Shown here: positions 4,963-12,367 of the stretch, one piece after another
How positions within the stretch are numbered: the stretch's first letter is position 1
How the letters are laid out: every line of letters starts with the position of its first letter
IMG/VR virus record: IMGVR_UViG_3300028550_003233
Span: 1-20,611 of that record
Source of the DNA: a virus
Strand: one strand, 5' to 3'
Length of the DNA stretch: 20,611 bases
The notes under the pieces: model-generated
What the model was told of the DNA's origin: nothing
Databases searched by the model: none
What the model saw: only the letters and a program-made list of their open reading frames with translations
Translations under genes and position numbers: made by a program

Positions 4963-6687
4963 GTGGGAAAGGTACTAGAATCTAATGTGTGTCCGAACCC
5001 CGACTGTGGCAGCAGAAGCGGCTATAAGATCTATGAAGGGGAGAATGGTTCTGGCGATAATGCACACTGTTTTTCTTGTGGTAAGTACTTCCACGACCCG
5101 TATCAACGGGGCAGTAACACTGTTGAGGGAAGTAATACTGAGCATAAGAAAACACCTACTGTTCGAGGTCCGTCTCATGTACTGAGTATCAGTAGTACTG
5201 ACGAATGTTTACACCACCCTGTTCGTGAACTTAGCGGCAGGGGTATCTCTCATGCTTCTTGTGAGAGGTATGGTGTAAGAGTGGGGCTTGACTCTAGAGA
5301 CGGGTCAACCCCTATCTTCCATCTCTATCCTATGTCCAAGAATCGCGACATAACAGGATTTAAACAACGTGTCTGTTCAGACAAATCATTCCGCTCCATC
5401 GGCGACTGTAAGAACGTCGAACTATTCGGAGCTAACGTTGTAAACCCCACCGGAAAGAAACTATTCATAACTGAAGGCGAATTAGATGCCTTATCCCTAT
5501 ACCAAGTCCTTAAAGAACAGTCTAATATATCATGGGAACCATCTGTGGTATCACTCCCACATGGGTCCAGCAGTGCGGTTAGAAGCATCTCAGAAAATAT
5601 GGATCTCATCGACGGCTACGATGAAATTGTTCTTTGTTTTGATCAGGATTCTCCTGGCAAGCAAGCAACACAAGAAGTCTGTAAAGTCTTAGCTGGTAAA
5701 GTCTTCGTTGCTAAGTTCACTGAGAAAGATCCTAACGAGATGCTTGTCAAAGGTAAGGGCACTGACCTTAAATGGGCTGTCCTCACTAATGCTAAGAAGT
5801 ATCAACCAGATGGCATCCTTGATGCAGGAGATTGCTGGAGTCGCTATAAGGACTCTAACAACTCTGTCTGTCACCCATACCCCTCCACCATGTCAGGATT
5901 AACCGAGAAAACATACGGTTGCAGGCCTGGCTCCATCATTACAGTCACCTCTGGCTCAGGCTGTGGTAAGACACAGTTCCTTCGAGAGCTCAAGTACCAC
6001 TACTATCAAACAACCGACTTCAAGATTGCTGACATAGCACTAGAGGAGGACGTAGGGGATACTATTGGTGGCATGCTGTCTTTACACCTTAATAAAAGGA
6101 TAACCCTCCCAGATGTTAAAGTTACTCCAGAAGTTGAGAAGCAGGCCTTTGATGAGATATTTAGTTCTGGTCGTTTTACCCTCTACGATTTCTTTGGTGG
6201 TATGGATGACGATACTCTTTTCAGTAAACTCCGTTACTTTACCTCTACCGGACATAATATCATCTTCCTCGATCATCTTTCTATCATTGTTTCTGAGTTT
6301 GCAAGCGATGGTGGGGAAAGAGAAAGAATAGATACCATAATGACTAAGCTAGCTAAGCTAGTGAAAGAGACTGGTGTAATCATCTTCTTGGTGGTGCATC
6401 TCAAGAAAAGTGACTCCTCTAGACGATCGTTCGAAGAGGGAGCCACTCCTACCTTAGATGACTTGCGGGGCTCAGCCTCGATCAAGCAACTCTCCTGGGA
6501 CGTTATAGGTCTGTCCCGCAATCAACAACACCCTGATATACACTGTGCTAATACTACAGAACTCACAGTCCTCAAGTGTCGCTTCACTGGACGTACAGGT
6601 AGCGCTGGCTTCCTTAAGTTCGATGAGACAACTGGACGAATGCTCTCTACTATAGAGCCGGCTAACTATAGGCAAATTAAGAAATGA
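4963..6687 (+). CDS. T7 gp4-like DNA primase-helicase
   Basis: The product has 574 residues, close to T7 gp4 (566). It starts at GTG 4963 with AGGAG eight bases upstream. In order: a zinc-binding domain with C10, C15, C36 and C39; a TOPRIM primase core with TEGELDA (E171) and LCFDQD (D227, D229); and a RecA-like DnaB-type helicase with Walker A GSGCGKT (K336) and Walker B IIFLDHLS (D437). It should unwind the fork as a ring and prime lagging-strand synthesis with its own polymerase. The stop overlaps the next ATG by four bases, so it is coupled to the MazG-like gene. Assignment is secure by motif; symbol withheld as naming is phage-specific. Confidence 0.95.
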   Translation: MGKVLESNVCPNPDCGSRSGYKIYEGENGSGDNAHCFSCGKYFHDPYQRGSNTVEGSNTEHKKTPTVRGPSHVLSISSTDECLHHPVRELSGRGISHASCERYGVRVGLDSRDGSTPIFHLYPMSKNRDITGFKQRVCSDKSFRSIGDCKNVELFGANVVNPTGKKLFITEGELDALSLYQVLKEQSNISWEPSVVSLPHGSSSAVRSISENMDLIDGYDEIVLCFDQDSPGKQATQEVCKVLAGKVFVAKFTEKDPNEMLVKGKGTDLKWAVLTNAKKYQPDGILDAGDCWSRYKDSNNSVCHPYPSTMSGLTEKTYGCRPGSIITVTSGSGCGKTQFLRELKYHYYQTTDFKIADIALEEDVGDTIGGMLSLHLNKRITLPDVKVTPEVEKQAFDEIFSSGRFTLYDFFGGMDDDTLFSKLRYFTSTGHNIIFLDHLSIIVSEFASDGGERERIDTIMTKLAKLVKETGVIIFLVVHLKKSDSSRRSFEEGATPTLDDLRGSASIKQLSWDVIGLSRNQQHPDIHCANTTELTVLKCRFTGRTGSAGFLKFDETTGRMLSTIEPANYRQIKK

Positions 6688-6995
6688 ATGATTTAGAACA
6701 GTACCAAATAGATGCTATGAAGTTTGCTGATTTCAAGCATGAGGTCTACCCATTTCTAGGCTTACCCGAAGAAGTGGGAGAGTTCCTTAGACTATTTGCT
6801 AAGCTCTACCGTGGTGACTATGACAGCGTATCTACTGACGATGTCCTTAAAGAGGCTGGAGACGTCCTCTGGCAACTCACAGCATGCTTAGACACTCAGG
6901 GCCTTAGCCTCTCTCAAGCTGCTCAGATGAACATAGAGAAGCTTACAGACCGTAAAGAGCGGGATGTCATCAAAGGCTCAGGAGATAACCGATGA
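6684..6995 (+). CDS. MazG-like nucleotide pyrophosphohydrolase
   Basis: The product has 103 residues and shows the all-alpha NTP pyrophosphohydrolase signature: EEVGE (E29, E30, E33) followed 24 residues later by EAGD (E57, D60), the metal-binding EExxE...ExxD pattern. These enzymes hydrolyse NTPs or modified (d)NTPs to NMP and PPi. Phage copies have been proposed to sanitise the nucleotide pool or alter ppGpp levels. The ATG overlaps the helicase stop (ATGA). The length matches the short single-domain MazG form. Substrate cannot be read from the sequence. Confidence 0.85.
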   Translation: MNDLEQYQIDAMKFADFKHEVYPFLGLPEEVGEFLRLFAKLYRGDYDSVSTDDVLKEAGDVLWQLTACLDTQGLSLSQAAQMNIEKLTDRKERDVIKGSGDNR

Positions 6996-7120
6996 GTGAT
7001 TCAGGATACGGTGTAGCGTGTTGCAACAACCCAGATATACAGTCTAGTACTCACTGCGACTGGTGCAATAACTGCGGATGGTCTTATGACTATATCAACA
7101 ATGAGGAGTCTCCTGGATAA
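6992..7120 (+). CDS. 42-residue cysteine-rich (zinc-binding) microprotein
   Basis: ATG 6992 overlaps the preceding TGA by two bases and has AGGAGA at 6980-6985 with a six-base spacer. The 42-residue product has CC at 10-11, then C22, C25 and C28 in CDWCNNCGW, consistent with a small zinc ribbon or knuckle, and an acidic tail. It belongs to a series of Cys-rich microproteins spread through the replication cluster. The function is unknown. Confidence 0.6.
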   Translation: MSDSGYGVACCNNPDIQSSTHCDWCNNCGWSYDYINNEESPG

Positions 7121-7275
7121 TGAGAGGACAATGGCACGGCGGTAAAGGTACAGCAAGACGTCCAGAAGACAATAGTAAGATACTAAGCAGATGGCCCTAC
7201 CAAGAGCCTGGGGAGAGTAAAGATGACTACTTATTGCGAATGCGGGAACTTAAGTCTGGAAAGACTGTCATATAA
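7120..7275 (+). CDS. 51-residue hypothetical protein of the RGGKG/RRP type
   Basis: The ATG overlaps the preceding TAA (TAATG), with AGGAG 11 bases upstream, so coupled initiation is likely. The product starts RGQWHGGKGTARRP, which resembles small phage proteins with a GGKG...RP N-terminus that recur in many tailed phages without known role (from memory, not searched). The rest is charged (ESKDDYLLRMRELKSGK). Its last 53 bases are also read in another frame by the gene at 7223. Confidence 0.55.
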   Translation: MRGQWHGGKGTARRPEDNSKILSRWPYQEPGESKDDYLLRMRELKSGKTVI

Positions 7276-7315
7276 AGTATATTGCACTAAGTGCGGATTC
7301 ACGAGGTACACCTGA
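7223..7315 (+). CDS. 30-residue zinc-ribbon microprotein overlapping the previous gene
   Basis: ATG 7223 has GGAGA at 7212-7216 with a six-base spacer. The product contains CECG near the N-terminus and CTKCG near the C-terminus, 13 residues between the pairs, which is a classic CxxC...CxxC zinc ribbon in a minimal form. It overlaps the preceding frame by 53 bases in a different phase, and its TGA overlaps the next ATG by one base. The motif makes it credible despite the overlap. Confidence 0.5.
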   Translation: MTTYCECGNLSLERLSYKVYCTKCGFTRYT

Positions 7316-7461
7316 TGAGTAATAATAATGATCACATCTTCTTAGGTACTGACTACCAAGGCGAATACGACGATGTCTATGTGTCTCTATCAGATGTGCA
7401 TGAGCTAGAGAAGCAAGCCTATCAAAGAGGTTTGCGGGATGGTAAGCCATGTCAAGATTAG
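7315..7461 (+). CDS. 48-residue hypothetical protein
   Basis: The ATG shares its first base with the preceding TGA (TGATG), indicating coupled translation. The product begins SNNNDHIFLGTDYQGEYDD and continues with an amphipathic helix (HELEKQAYQRGLRDGK). It is acidic and soluble, with no recognised family. It overlaps the start of the DNA polymerase gene by 13 bases. Confidence 0.5.
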   Translation: MSNNNDHIFLGTDYQGEYDDVYVSLSDVHELEKQAYQRGLRDGKPCQD

Positions 7462-9242
7462 TATTCGACCTCGAAGCAAATGGGCTGTACGATGAAGCAG
7501 ATACGATCTGGTGCATATGTGCAGAGGACTTAGATACAGGGGAGAAGTACGAATGGACAAGCGAACTAAACAAGACAACTACGTACTCCTTTATGGATCA
7601 GGCGACCGAATTAGTCGGACACAACATCCTGAACTACGACCTACCCCTCTTAAAGAAGCTATGGAGCTGGGAGCCAAGTAAAGATGTTAAAATCACTGAC
7701 ACTCTGGTTATGTCGCGTCTGTCAAATCCAGATCGCCCCAAACCATTTGGTTTTACCTCTAAGGGTGGACCTCACAGCCTTGCATGTTGGGGATATCGAG
7801 TCGGCAAGGGTAAACCTGGACACGAGGACTGGACAGTATTCAGTCCCGATATGTTACATCGCTGCAAAGAAGACGTGGGAATCAACGTCCTCACATATCA
7901 TTCACTTACCTCTGAACTGACCCCGATAAAAGAGTGGCAAGATGCTCTTGACATAGAGTACAGGATCGCTAAGATAATCTCGGAGCAAGAGCATTATGGA
8001 ATATACTTTGATAAGCCAGCGGCTGACAGCCTCATTGAAGAGCTTACACACAAGATTGATGGAATTGATAGAGAGCTGGTTCCCTCTCTTCCCAGTACAG
8101 TCAAGCAGCGGGGAGCAACTGTTATGGCTCCTTTCACAAGCACTGGTAAGTATACTAGGCGCTATCGGGAAGACATTAGTTATTGTTCTGGTCCTTTCAC
8201 TCGTGTTGATATTATCCCTTTTGACCTTGGTTCGGTCGCAAAAGTAAAGGACTACCTACTATCACACGGCTGGGTTCCGGAGAACTGGAACTACTCTAAG
8301 CTGACAGGAGATAGAACCTCCCCTAAGCTAGAGGGAGACTTCTATGGTATCGAAGGTAACTTACCTACTAAAGTGAAGGAGAGATTGACATGCAGGCATC
8401 GTCGCTCACAGATAGAGGGCTGGTTGAAGTCCTTGAGACCAAATCAGACTTTACCCGCTGGAGCGAATCCATGTGGGACAAATACTGGACGGATGAGACA
8501 CTTTACCGTCGTTAACATCCCGAAGGCTTCGGTGAATGTTCCCTACGGTACCGCGATGCGTTCCTTGTTCATACCCCGTCCAAACTACAAGCTGGTTGGA
8601 CACGACGCCTCAGGTTTAGAGTTGAGGATGTTAGCCCACTACATGAACGACGCTGAATACACCCACGAAATCCTATCAGGAGATATCCATGAGTTTAACC
8701 AACGAGCAGCTGGACTTCCAAACCGCGATGCTGCAAAGACTTTTATCTACGCATTCATCTATGGTGCAGGGGATGCAAAACTCGGATCGATTATTGGAGG
8801 ATCTGCCAATGACGGAAAAGAGATTAGAGGAAAGTTTCTCGACGCTATCCCTAACCTTGAAAAACTTATCAAACGAGTTAAGCGCGCAAGTAGCAAAGGC
8901 TGGCTCAGAGGTCTGGACGGTCGCAAAGTAATGATGAGAAGGGGTCCTGACGGCCGTGTAATGGCCCACAAGGCACTTAATACTCTTCTCCAACACTCTG
9001 GAGCCATAGTAATGAAACAGTCTTGTATCGAACTATGGGACGACGTAGCAGCTAACGATATTACAGCACATAAGGTGCTTGATATGCACGATGAAGGACA
9101 ATCTGAGGTTTTACCGAAAGATGTTGAACTTTACAGTAAGTTAGCAGTCAAATCAATTGTAACAGCAGGCGAGCACTTCAACCTAAACATATCACTTGAC
9201 GCAGAAGCTAAGGTGGGTATGAATCTAGCGGAGACGCATTAA
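7449..9242 (+). CDS. family A DNA polymerase, T7 gp5-like, with 3'-5' exonuclease
   Basis: The product has 597 residues. The exonuclease domain shows DLEANGL (D7, E9) and GHNILNYDLPLL. The polymerase domain shows motif A HDASGLELR (D386), motif B RDAAKTFIYAFIYG (R426, K430, Y434) and motif C MHDEG (H547, D548, E549). Y434 aligns with T7 Y526, the residue linked to easy dideoxynucleotide incorporation. It replicates the phage genome with the primase-helicase. T7 gp5 has 704 residues and a roughly 76-residue thioredoxin-binding insertion; the shorter length here suggests that insertion is absent or reduced, so processivity may not depend on host thioredoxin. Assignment is secure. Confidence 0.96.
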   Translation: MSRLVFDLEANGLYDEADTIWCICAEDLDTGEKYEWTSELNKTTTYSFMDQATELVGHNILNYDLPLLKKLWSWEPSKDVKITDTLVMSRLSNPDRPKPFGFTSKGGPHSLACWGYRVGKGKPGHEDWTVFSPDMLHRCKEDVGINVLTYHSLTSELTPIKEWQDALDIEYRIAKIISEQEHYGIYFDKPAADSLIEELTHKIDGIDRELVPSLPSTVKQRGATVMAPFTSTGKYTRRYREDISYCSGPFTRVDIIPFDLGSVAKVKDYLLSHGWVPENWNYSKLTGDRTSPKLEGDFYGIEGNLPTKVKERLTCRHRRSQIEGWLKSLRPNQTLPAGANPCGTNTGRMRHFTVVNIPKASVNVPYGTAMRSLFIPRPNYKLVGHDASGLELRMLAHYMNDAEYTHEILSGDIHEFNQRAAGLPNRDAAKTFIYAFIYGAGDAKLGSIIGGSANDGKEIRGKFLDAIPNLEKLIKRVKRASSKGWLRGLDGRKVMMRRGPDGRVMAHKALNTLLQHSGAIVMKQSCIELWDDVAANDITAHKVLDMHDEGQSEVLPKDVELYSKLAVKSIVTAGEHFNLNISLDAEAKVGMNLAETH

Positions 9243-9273
9243 TGGGATGTCACTAGAATATGAGGAACTCACC

Positions 9274-9390
9274 ATGCAATACGGATGTGTAACATGCGGA
9301 GCTGAATGGTACGGATACAAAGAAGCGTGTCCTGTATGCTCTAAAGAGAAATCAGACCCTATAATTATTAAGGGCGAAAAAGACATATGA
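9274..9390 (+). CDS. 38-residue zinc-ribbon microprotein
   Basis: I prefer ATG 9274, with GAGGA at 9262-9266 seven bases upstream. An in-frame ATG at 9247 would add nine residues without a good site. The product has CVTCG at 5-9 and CPVC at 19-22, a rubredoxin- or ribbon-like CxxC...CxxC pair, with a lysine-rich tail. It lies between the DNA polymerase and the putative SSB. A nucleic-acid or protein-binding adaptor role is inference. Confidence 0.6.
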   Translation: MQYGCVTCGAEWYGYKEACPVCSKEKSDPIIIKGEKDI

Positions 9391-9406
9391 AAATTGAGGA
9401 TATAGT

Positions 9407-10000
9407 ATGAGCTTAATAGCAAGAAGTAGTAAATCAGCCAGTACAGCGGATCATCCAACTGCTGGCACGCATATGGCACGCCTAGTCGGTATTACAGATT
9501 TAGGTCATCAGCCAGGGTTTGTATACGAAGGTAAAGAGATCGAGTCTACCTTTAAGATGGAATTCACATATGAGTTAGTCAACTCTCTTATGGCAGACGG
9601 ACGTCCACACTGGGTATCTGAGCAGTTTAAGAATAATGACTTCGTACCAGATAAGCCAGGCGGTTTCATCGCTACCATGATGGCTCGTGTTGCAGCACTG
9701 ACACCTGAGTCTCCTGTTGATACTGACGTGTCTAAGTTGATTGGTAAGCCTTGTATGGTTACTGTGTCTATCAACTCTGGTGGGTATCCTAAGGTAGCTG
9801 GTCAAGGTGCAGTCACAGGCATCCCAGTAGGCATGGATATTCCAGCCCTAGTTAATGATACCTTTACCTTCGACATGGATGATCCTGATATGGACTTGTG
9901 GGAGACCTTCCCAGAGTTCAAGCAGAAGCGTATCAAGGAAGCATTAAACTTCGAAGAGACTGAACTTTTCAAACAGGTAGCGCTTCAAGGTGCATTCTAA
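9407..10000 (+). CDS. putative single-stranded DNA-binding protein
   Basis: The product has 197 residues. The sequence from MARLVGITDLGHQPGFVYEG through a strand-rich core (FKMEFTYELVN, PCMVTVSINSGG) looks like an OB-fold. It resembles proteins annotated as SSB or of unknown function near phage replication genes (from memory). It ends with an acidic segment (DMDDPDMDLWETF) and a C-terminal Phe, features reminiscent of gp2.5-type SSBs whose acidic tail contacts polymerase and helicase. Position between polymerase and 5' exonuclease fits. No catalytic motif is seen. ATG 9407 has GAGGAT upstream. Confidence 0.6.
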   Translation: MSLIARSSKSASTADHPTAGTHMARLVGITDLGHQPGFVYEGKEIESTFKMEFTYELVNSLMADGRPHWVSEQFKNNDFVPDKPGGFIATMMARVAALTPESPVDTDVSKLIGKPCMVTVSINSGGYPKVAGQGAVTGIPVGMDIPALVNDTFTFDMDDPDMDLWETFPEFKQKRIKEALNFEETELFKQVALQGAF

Positions 10001-10149
10001 TGAGTGACTGTGACTCTTGCTGGTATGCTAATAAGGGGTGGGATTACTGTCCCATCCACTATCCAGGCAAGCAGACAGAAGACTGTCCAGCTTATTGTCG
10101 CGATGATGTTTGTACTGTTGAAGAAGAAATCAGACAAGAGGATAGCTAG
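10000..10149 (+). CDS. 49-residue cysteine-rich microprotein
   Basis: The ATG overlaps the SSB stop by one base (TAATG). The product carries C4, C7, C17, H20, C29, C33 and C38, enough ligands for one or two zinc sites, then an acidic tail (VEEEIRQEDS). It has the richest Cys content of the series. Translational coupling to the SSB gene is likely. The function is unknown. Confidence 0.6.
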   Translation: MSDCDSCWYANKGWDYCPIHYPGKQTEDCPAYCRDDVCTVEEEIRQEDS

Positions 10150-10242
10150 ATGTACTCTAACGATATCATTTTTTGCCCTCACTGTAGACGTTCTAACTAT
10201 GATCATCAAACTATCTGCCAATGGTGTGGAGAAGAATTATGA
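10150..10242 (+). CDS. 30-residue zinc-ribbon microprotein
   Basis: The ATG follows directly after the preceding TAG with no gap. The product has CPHC at 9-12 and CQWCG at 23-27, a complete CxxC...CxxC ribbon in 30 residues, similar to the zinc ribbons at the ends of larger DNA-binding proteins. Its TGA overlaps the next ATG by four bases. Confidence 0.6.
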   Translation: MYSNDIIFCPHCRRSNYDHQTICQWCGEEL

Positions 10243-10382
10243 CATATAATAAGATCTGGTTAAAGTATTCAGATAACACTCACTATACTGTATGTGTACA
10301 GGAGCCTGTTGATAGATCTGACTTTGTAGAGTATGAGCTGTCTCAAGATGAGCAACGAGCGGAGTCTGGAGTCTACGGATGA
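10239..10382 (+). CDS. 47-residue hypothetical protein
   Basis: The ATG overlaps the preceding stop (ATGA). The product begins TYNKIWLKYSDNTHYTVCVQ, which looks like a pair of beta strands, and ends in an acidic helix-like stretch (FVEYELSQDEQRAE). It has one Cys and no zinc motif, unlike the genes on either side. Its TGA overlaps the next ATG by four bases. Confidence 0.5.
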   Translation: MTYNKIWLKYSDNTHYTVCVQEPVDRSDFVEYELSQDEQRAESGVYG

Positions 10383-10465
10383 ACGCATTCTGGATCTGCG
10401 ATGACTGCTACACTAAGAATACGATAAAAGATAGCTTATGTAGAAAATGTGGGGAGAGAAGGTGA
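10379..10465 (+). CDS. 28-residue zinc-ribbon microprotein
   Basis: The ATG overlaps the preceding stop by four bases. The product contains CDDC at 7-10 and CRKCG at 21-25 and ends GERR, so almost the whole protein is a minimal zinc ribbon. It overlaps the GTG start of the 5' exonuclease gene by four bases (GTGA), and its last codons supply that gene's GGGGAGA ribosome site. Confidence 0.55.
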   Translation: MNAFWICDDCYTKNTIKDSLCRKCGERR

Positions 10466-11223
10466 AAGCACTAATAGACTTCGACATCTTTTCCTACGAG
10501 TTCGGTAACTGTTCAGATGCAGAGTATCGACCACTAGCCTGGCCTCTAGTCCAAGCAAGACTGCAAGGACGTATAGACAAGATCTTAGAGGCTACTGGAG
10601 CTGATTGTTACCAAGGTTATCTGACCAGCTCAGACAAGTCTAACTTCCGGTACGACATAGCCACTATAAGGCCTTATAAGGGCCAGAGAGTGTCAGAGAA
10701 GCCTCACCACTATGACAGGATAAGATCCTTCCTAGTGGAATATAGAGGCGCTATCATGTGTTACGGTCAGGAAGCTGACGATGCCATGTCCATTGAGCAA
10801 TATAAGTTGCTAGGGAAGGAACCAAGCGACTGTCACACTGTCATAGCTACAAGAGACAAAGATCTAGACATGGTACCTGGTTACCATTACAACTGGGGAG
10901 CGGGGAAGCAAGTTGAAAAGAACATGTGGTTCCAAGATAAGATCGGCGGTCAAAGGTGTTTTTACAAGCAACTACTTACTGGTGATACTGTTGATAACAT
11001 CCCAGGCCTCTTTGGTGTTGGGAAGTCCAGCTCTCATGTTAAGCGCATTGATACTTACGATACCGTATATGATATGTATAGTGCGGTACTATTAGAGTAT
11101 AAGAAAAGGTTCGGGAGCTATGCAGAACAGTTCCTGACAGAGAACGCTATCCTCTTGTGGATGCGAGAGTTTGAGGACGAGATATGGAAACCTCCAGTTT
11201 TGACTCCCTCTACAGAGCAGTAA
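10462..11223 (+). CDS. T7 gp6-like 5'-3' exonuclease (FEN/PIN-like)
   Basis: I prefer GTG 10462 (253 residues, starting KALIDFDIFSYEFG) with GGGGAGA at 10451-10457. The ATG at 10447 would add five residues and lacks a site. Metal-binding acidic residues of the flap-endonuclease family are visible: D6 and D8, GQEADD (E104, D106, D107), ATRDKDLD (D132, D134) and LLTGDTVDNIPG (D175, D178), the last followed by a helix-hairpin-helix (FGVGKSSS). It likely removes RNA primers and degrades DNA ends during replication and recombination. The end overlaps the endonuclease gene by 40 bases. Confidence 0.9.
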   Translation: MKALIDFDIFSYEFGNCSDAEYRPLAWPLVQARLQGRIDKILEATGADCYQGYLTSSDKSNFRYDIATIRPYKGQRVSEKPHHYDRIRSFLVEYRGAIMCYGQEADDAMSIEQYKLLGKEPSDCHTVIATRDKDLDMVPGYHYNWGAGKQVEKNMWFQDKIGGQRCFYKQLLTGDTVDNIPGLFGVGKSSSHVKRIDTYDTVYDMYSAVLLEYKKRFGSYAEQFLTENAILLWMREFEDEIWKPPVLTPSTEQ

Positions 11224-11660
11224 TAGAGACGGATCAAATGATGAAAAAGAAGCAACCTAGCTTCAGAAGTAAGTTAGAAGAAGACAACGCTAAGATACTA
11301 GACCAGAATAATATAGACTATGATTTTGAACCTAAGTGGGGGAAGCTTAAGTATATAGTTCCTGCTAAACAGTGTACATACCTGCCGGACTTCTATGTCC
11401 GTACACGTAGCGGGAAAGAGATCATAATCGAGTGTAAAGGTATCTGGGTCTACAATGATAGACTTAAACATCTCCTCATCAGGCTACTTAGGCCTGAGTT
11501 GGATATTAGATTTGTCTTCTCTAACTCAAAGAACAGAATCAGGAAAGGCAGTAAGGCCTGCTATGCTGACATCTGTAATGGCAAAGGCCGTGGTGACTTC
11601 AAAGGGGTTACATGGCAATACGCGGACCGTAAGGTTCCATTGGAATGGTTAGAGGAGTAA
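11184..11660 (+). CDS. T7 endonuclease I-like Holliday junction resolvase
   Basis: The product has 158 residues from ATG 11184, which has GAGGA at 11173-11177. An in-frame ATG pair at 11238 would give a start closer to that of T7 gp3 (149 residues). The active-site residues of the family align: E32 in RSKLEED, D69 in YLPDF, and E83 and K85 in IIIECKG (T7 E20, D55, E65, K67). DRLKHLLIR...PELDIRFVF and the closing VPLEWLEE also match. It resolves branched DNA and helps break down host DNA. The 40-base overlap with the exonuclease gene suggests coupled expression. Confidence 0.92.
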   Translation: METSSFDSLYRAVIETDQMMKKKQPSFRSKLEEDNAKILDQNNIDYDFEPKWGKLKYIVPAKQCTYLPDFYVRTRSGKEIIIECKGIWVYNDRLKHLLIRLLRPELDIRFVFSNSKNRIRKGSKACYADICNGKGRGDFKGVTWQYADRKVPLEWLEE

Positions 11661-11664
11661 GGTT

Positions 11665-11772
11665 ATGGGTTTTTGTCCCTGGTGTGATAGAGAGATCGCT
11701 TTCAATGATCACGATGTAGTCTTCATCGACGGTCAAGAATACCACAGCCGATGCGGCTCTCAAGTAGAGTAA
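11665..11772 (+). CDS. 35-residue Cys/His microprotein
   Basis: ATG 11665 has AGGAG at 11653-11657 with a seven-base spacer. The product has CPWC at 4-7 and a second pair of potential ligands in HSRCG (H27, C30), giving a CxxC...HxxC zinc site. It is acidic overall. It belongs to the set of Cys-rich microproteins flanking each replication enzyme. Confidence 0.55.
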   Translation: MGFCPWCDREIAFNDHDVVFIDGQEYHSRCGSQVE

Positions 11773-11777
11773 CAAAC

Positions 11778-11978
11778 ATGTTCAACTTGATAACGACCTT
11801 AGAGGTTAATCAAATAAAGGATACTCTACAGGAATTATCAGCACTCGCTGACCCTTCTGAGTACAGTAAGAATGAAGTAGAAGAACTTATTGAGCTACTA
11901 GGCTCTTTAGAACCTCTGGATACAGAGACAGTATTACAACTTAATAAGGAAGACGATAATGGAAGCACTAATAAGTGA
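11778..11978 (+). CDS. hypothetical small acidic helical protein
   Basis: I prefer ATG 11778 (66 residues), just after the preceding stop. An in-frame ATG at 11751 would add nine residues inside the preceding gene and has no ribosome site. The sequence is Leu/Glu-rich and predicted helical (VNQIKDTLQELSALAD, EVEELIELLGSLE). It may form a helical hairpin. No family is recognised. It overlaps the next gene by 20 bases. Confidence 0.55.
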   Translation: MFNLITTLEVNQIKDTLQELSALADPSEYSKNEVEELIELLGSLEPLDTETVLQLNKEDDNGSTNK

Positions 11979-12099
11979 GTTTGAAGCAGTACTAGGTGAA
12001 GTGGGTGTAGATCAACGTGATGCTCTCGTGCGTGTACGTGACCTGATTGATTCTAAGATTGGTTCGTTTGTAATAGAGACAATAGAAGTAGGTGAATAA
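11959..12099 (+). CDS. 46-residue hypothetical acidic protein
   Basis: ATG 11959 follows AAGGA (11946-11950) with an eight-base spacer and lies within the end of the previous frame. The product is an acidic, probably helical microprotein (EALISEFEAVLGEVGV, VRDLIDSKIGSFVIETIEV) without Cys or a membrane segment. The next ATG is two bases after the stop region. Confidence 0.5.
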   Translation: MEALISEFEAVLGEVGVDQRDALVRVRDLIDSKIGSFVIETIEVGE

Positions 12100-12100
12100 C

Positions 12101-12253
12101 ATGGCAGCAGTAAAACCGAAGACTACTAAAGTAGCCAATGCCAAGGTTGCTAAAAAAGTACCCCGTAAGACCTTACGAGACTATAGCTTTATAGAGCAAT
12201 GTTTAGTCGTGATCATAGGCCTGAATGTGGTACAGATAGTACTGGGTTGTTAA
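12101..12253 (+). CDS. 50-residue basic protein with C-terminal membrane segment
   Basis: ATG 12101 follows an AGGTGA site. The first half is strongly basic and low complexity (VKPKTTKVANAKVAKKVPRK). The last 20 residues are hydrophobic (CLVVIIGLNVVQIVLGC), suggesting a tail-anchored membrane microprotein. It is the last gene of the rightward operon before the terminator. The function is unknown. Confidence 0.55.
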   Translation: MAAVKPKTTKVANAKVAKKVPRKTLRDYSFIEQCLVVIIGLNVVQIVLGC

Positions 12254-12309
12254 GTATAACCCCCGACATGTCTTAAGTAATCCGTCCCGATTGGGACACT
12301 GTAGAAACG

Positions 12310-12349
12310 AAAAAGCCCCAACGTCCATAGAGGATGCTGGGGCTTTTTT
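12310..12349. terminator. bidirectional rho-independent terminator
   Basis: AAAAAGCCCCA (12310-12320) pairs with TGGGGCTTTTT, followed by a sixth T at 12349. The inner CGTCC/GGATG pairs extend the stem around a short loop. A T run after the stem on each strand lets it stop both the rightward replication operon and the leftward late operon, which converge here. Confidence 0.93.
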
Positions 12350-12367
12350 GTATCTGTAAGAAAGTGA

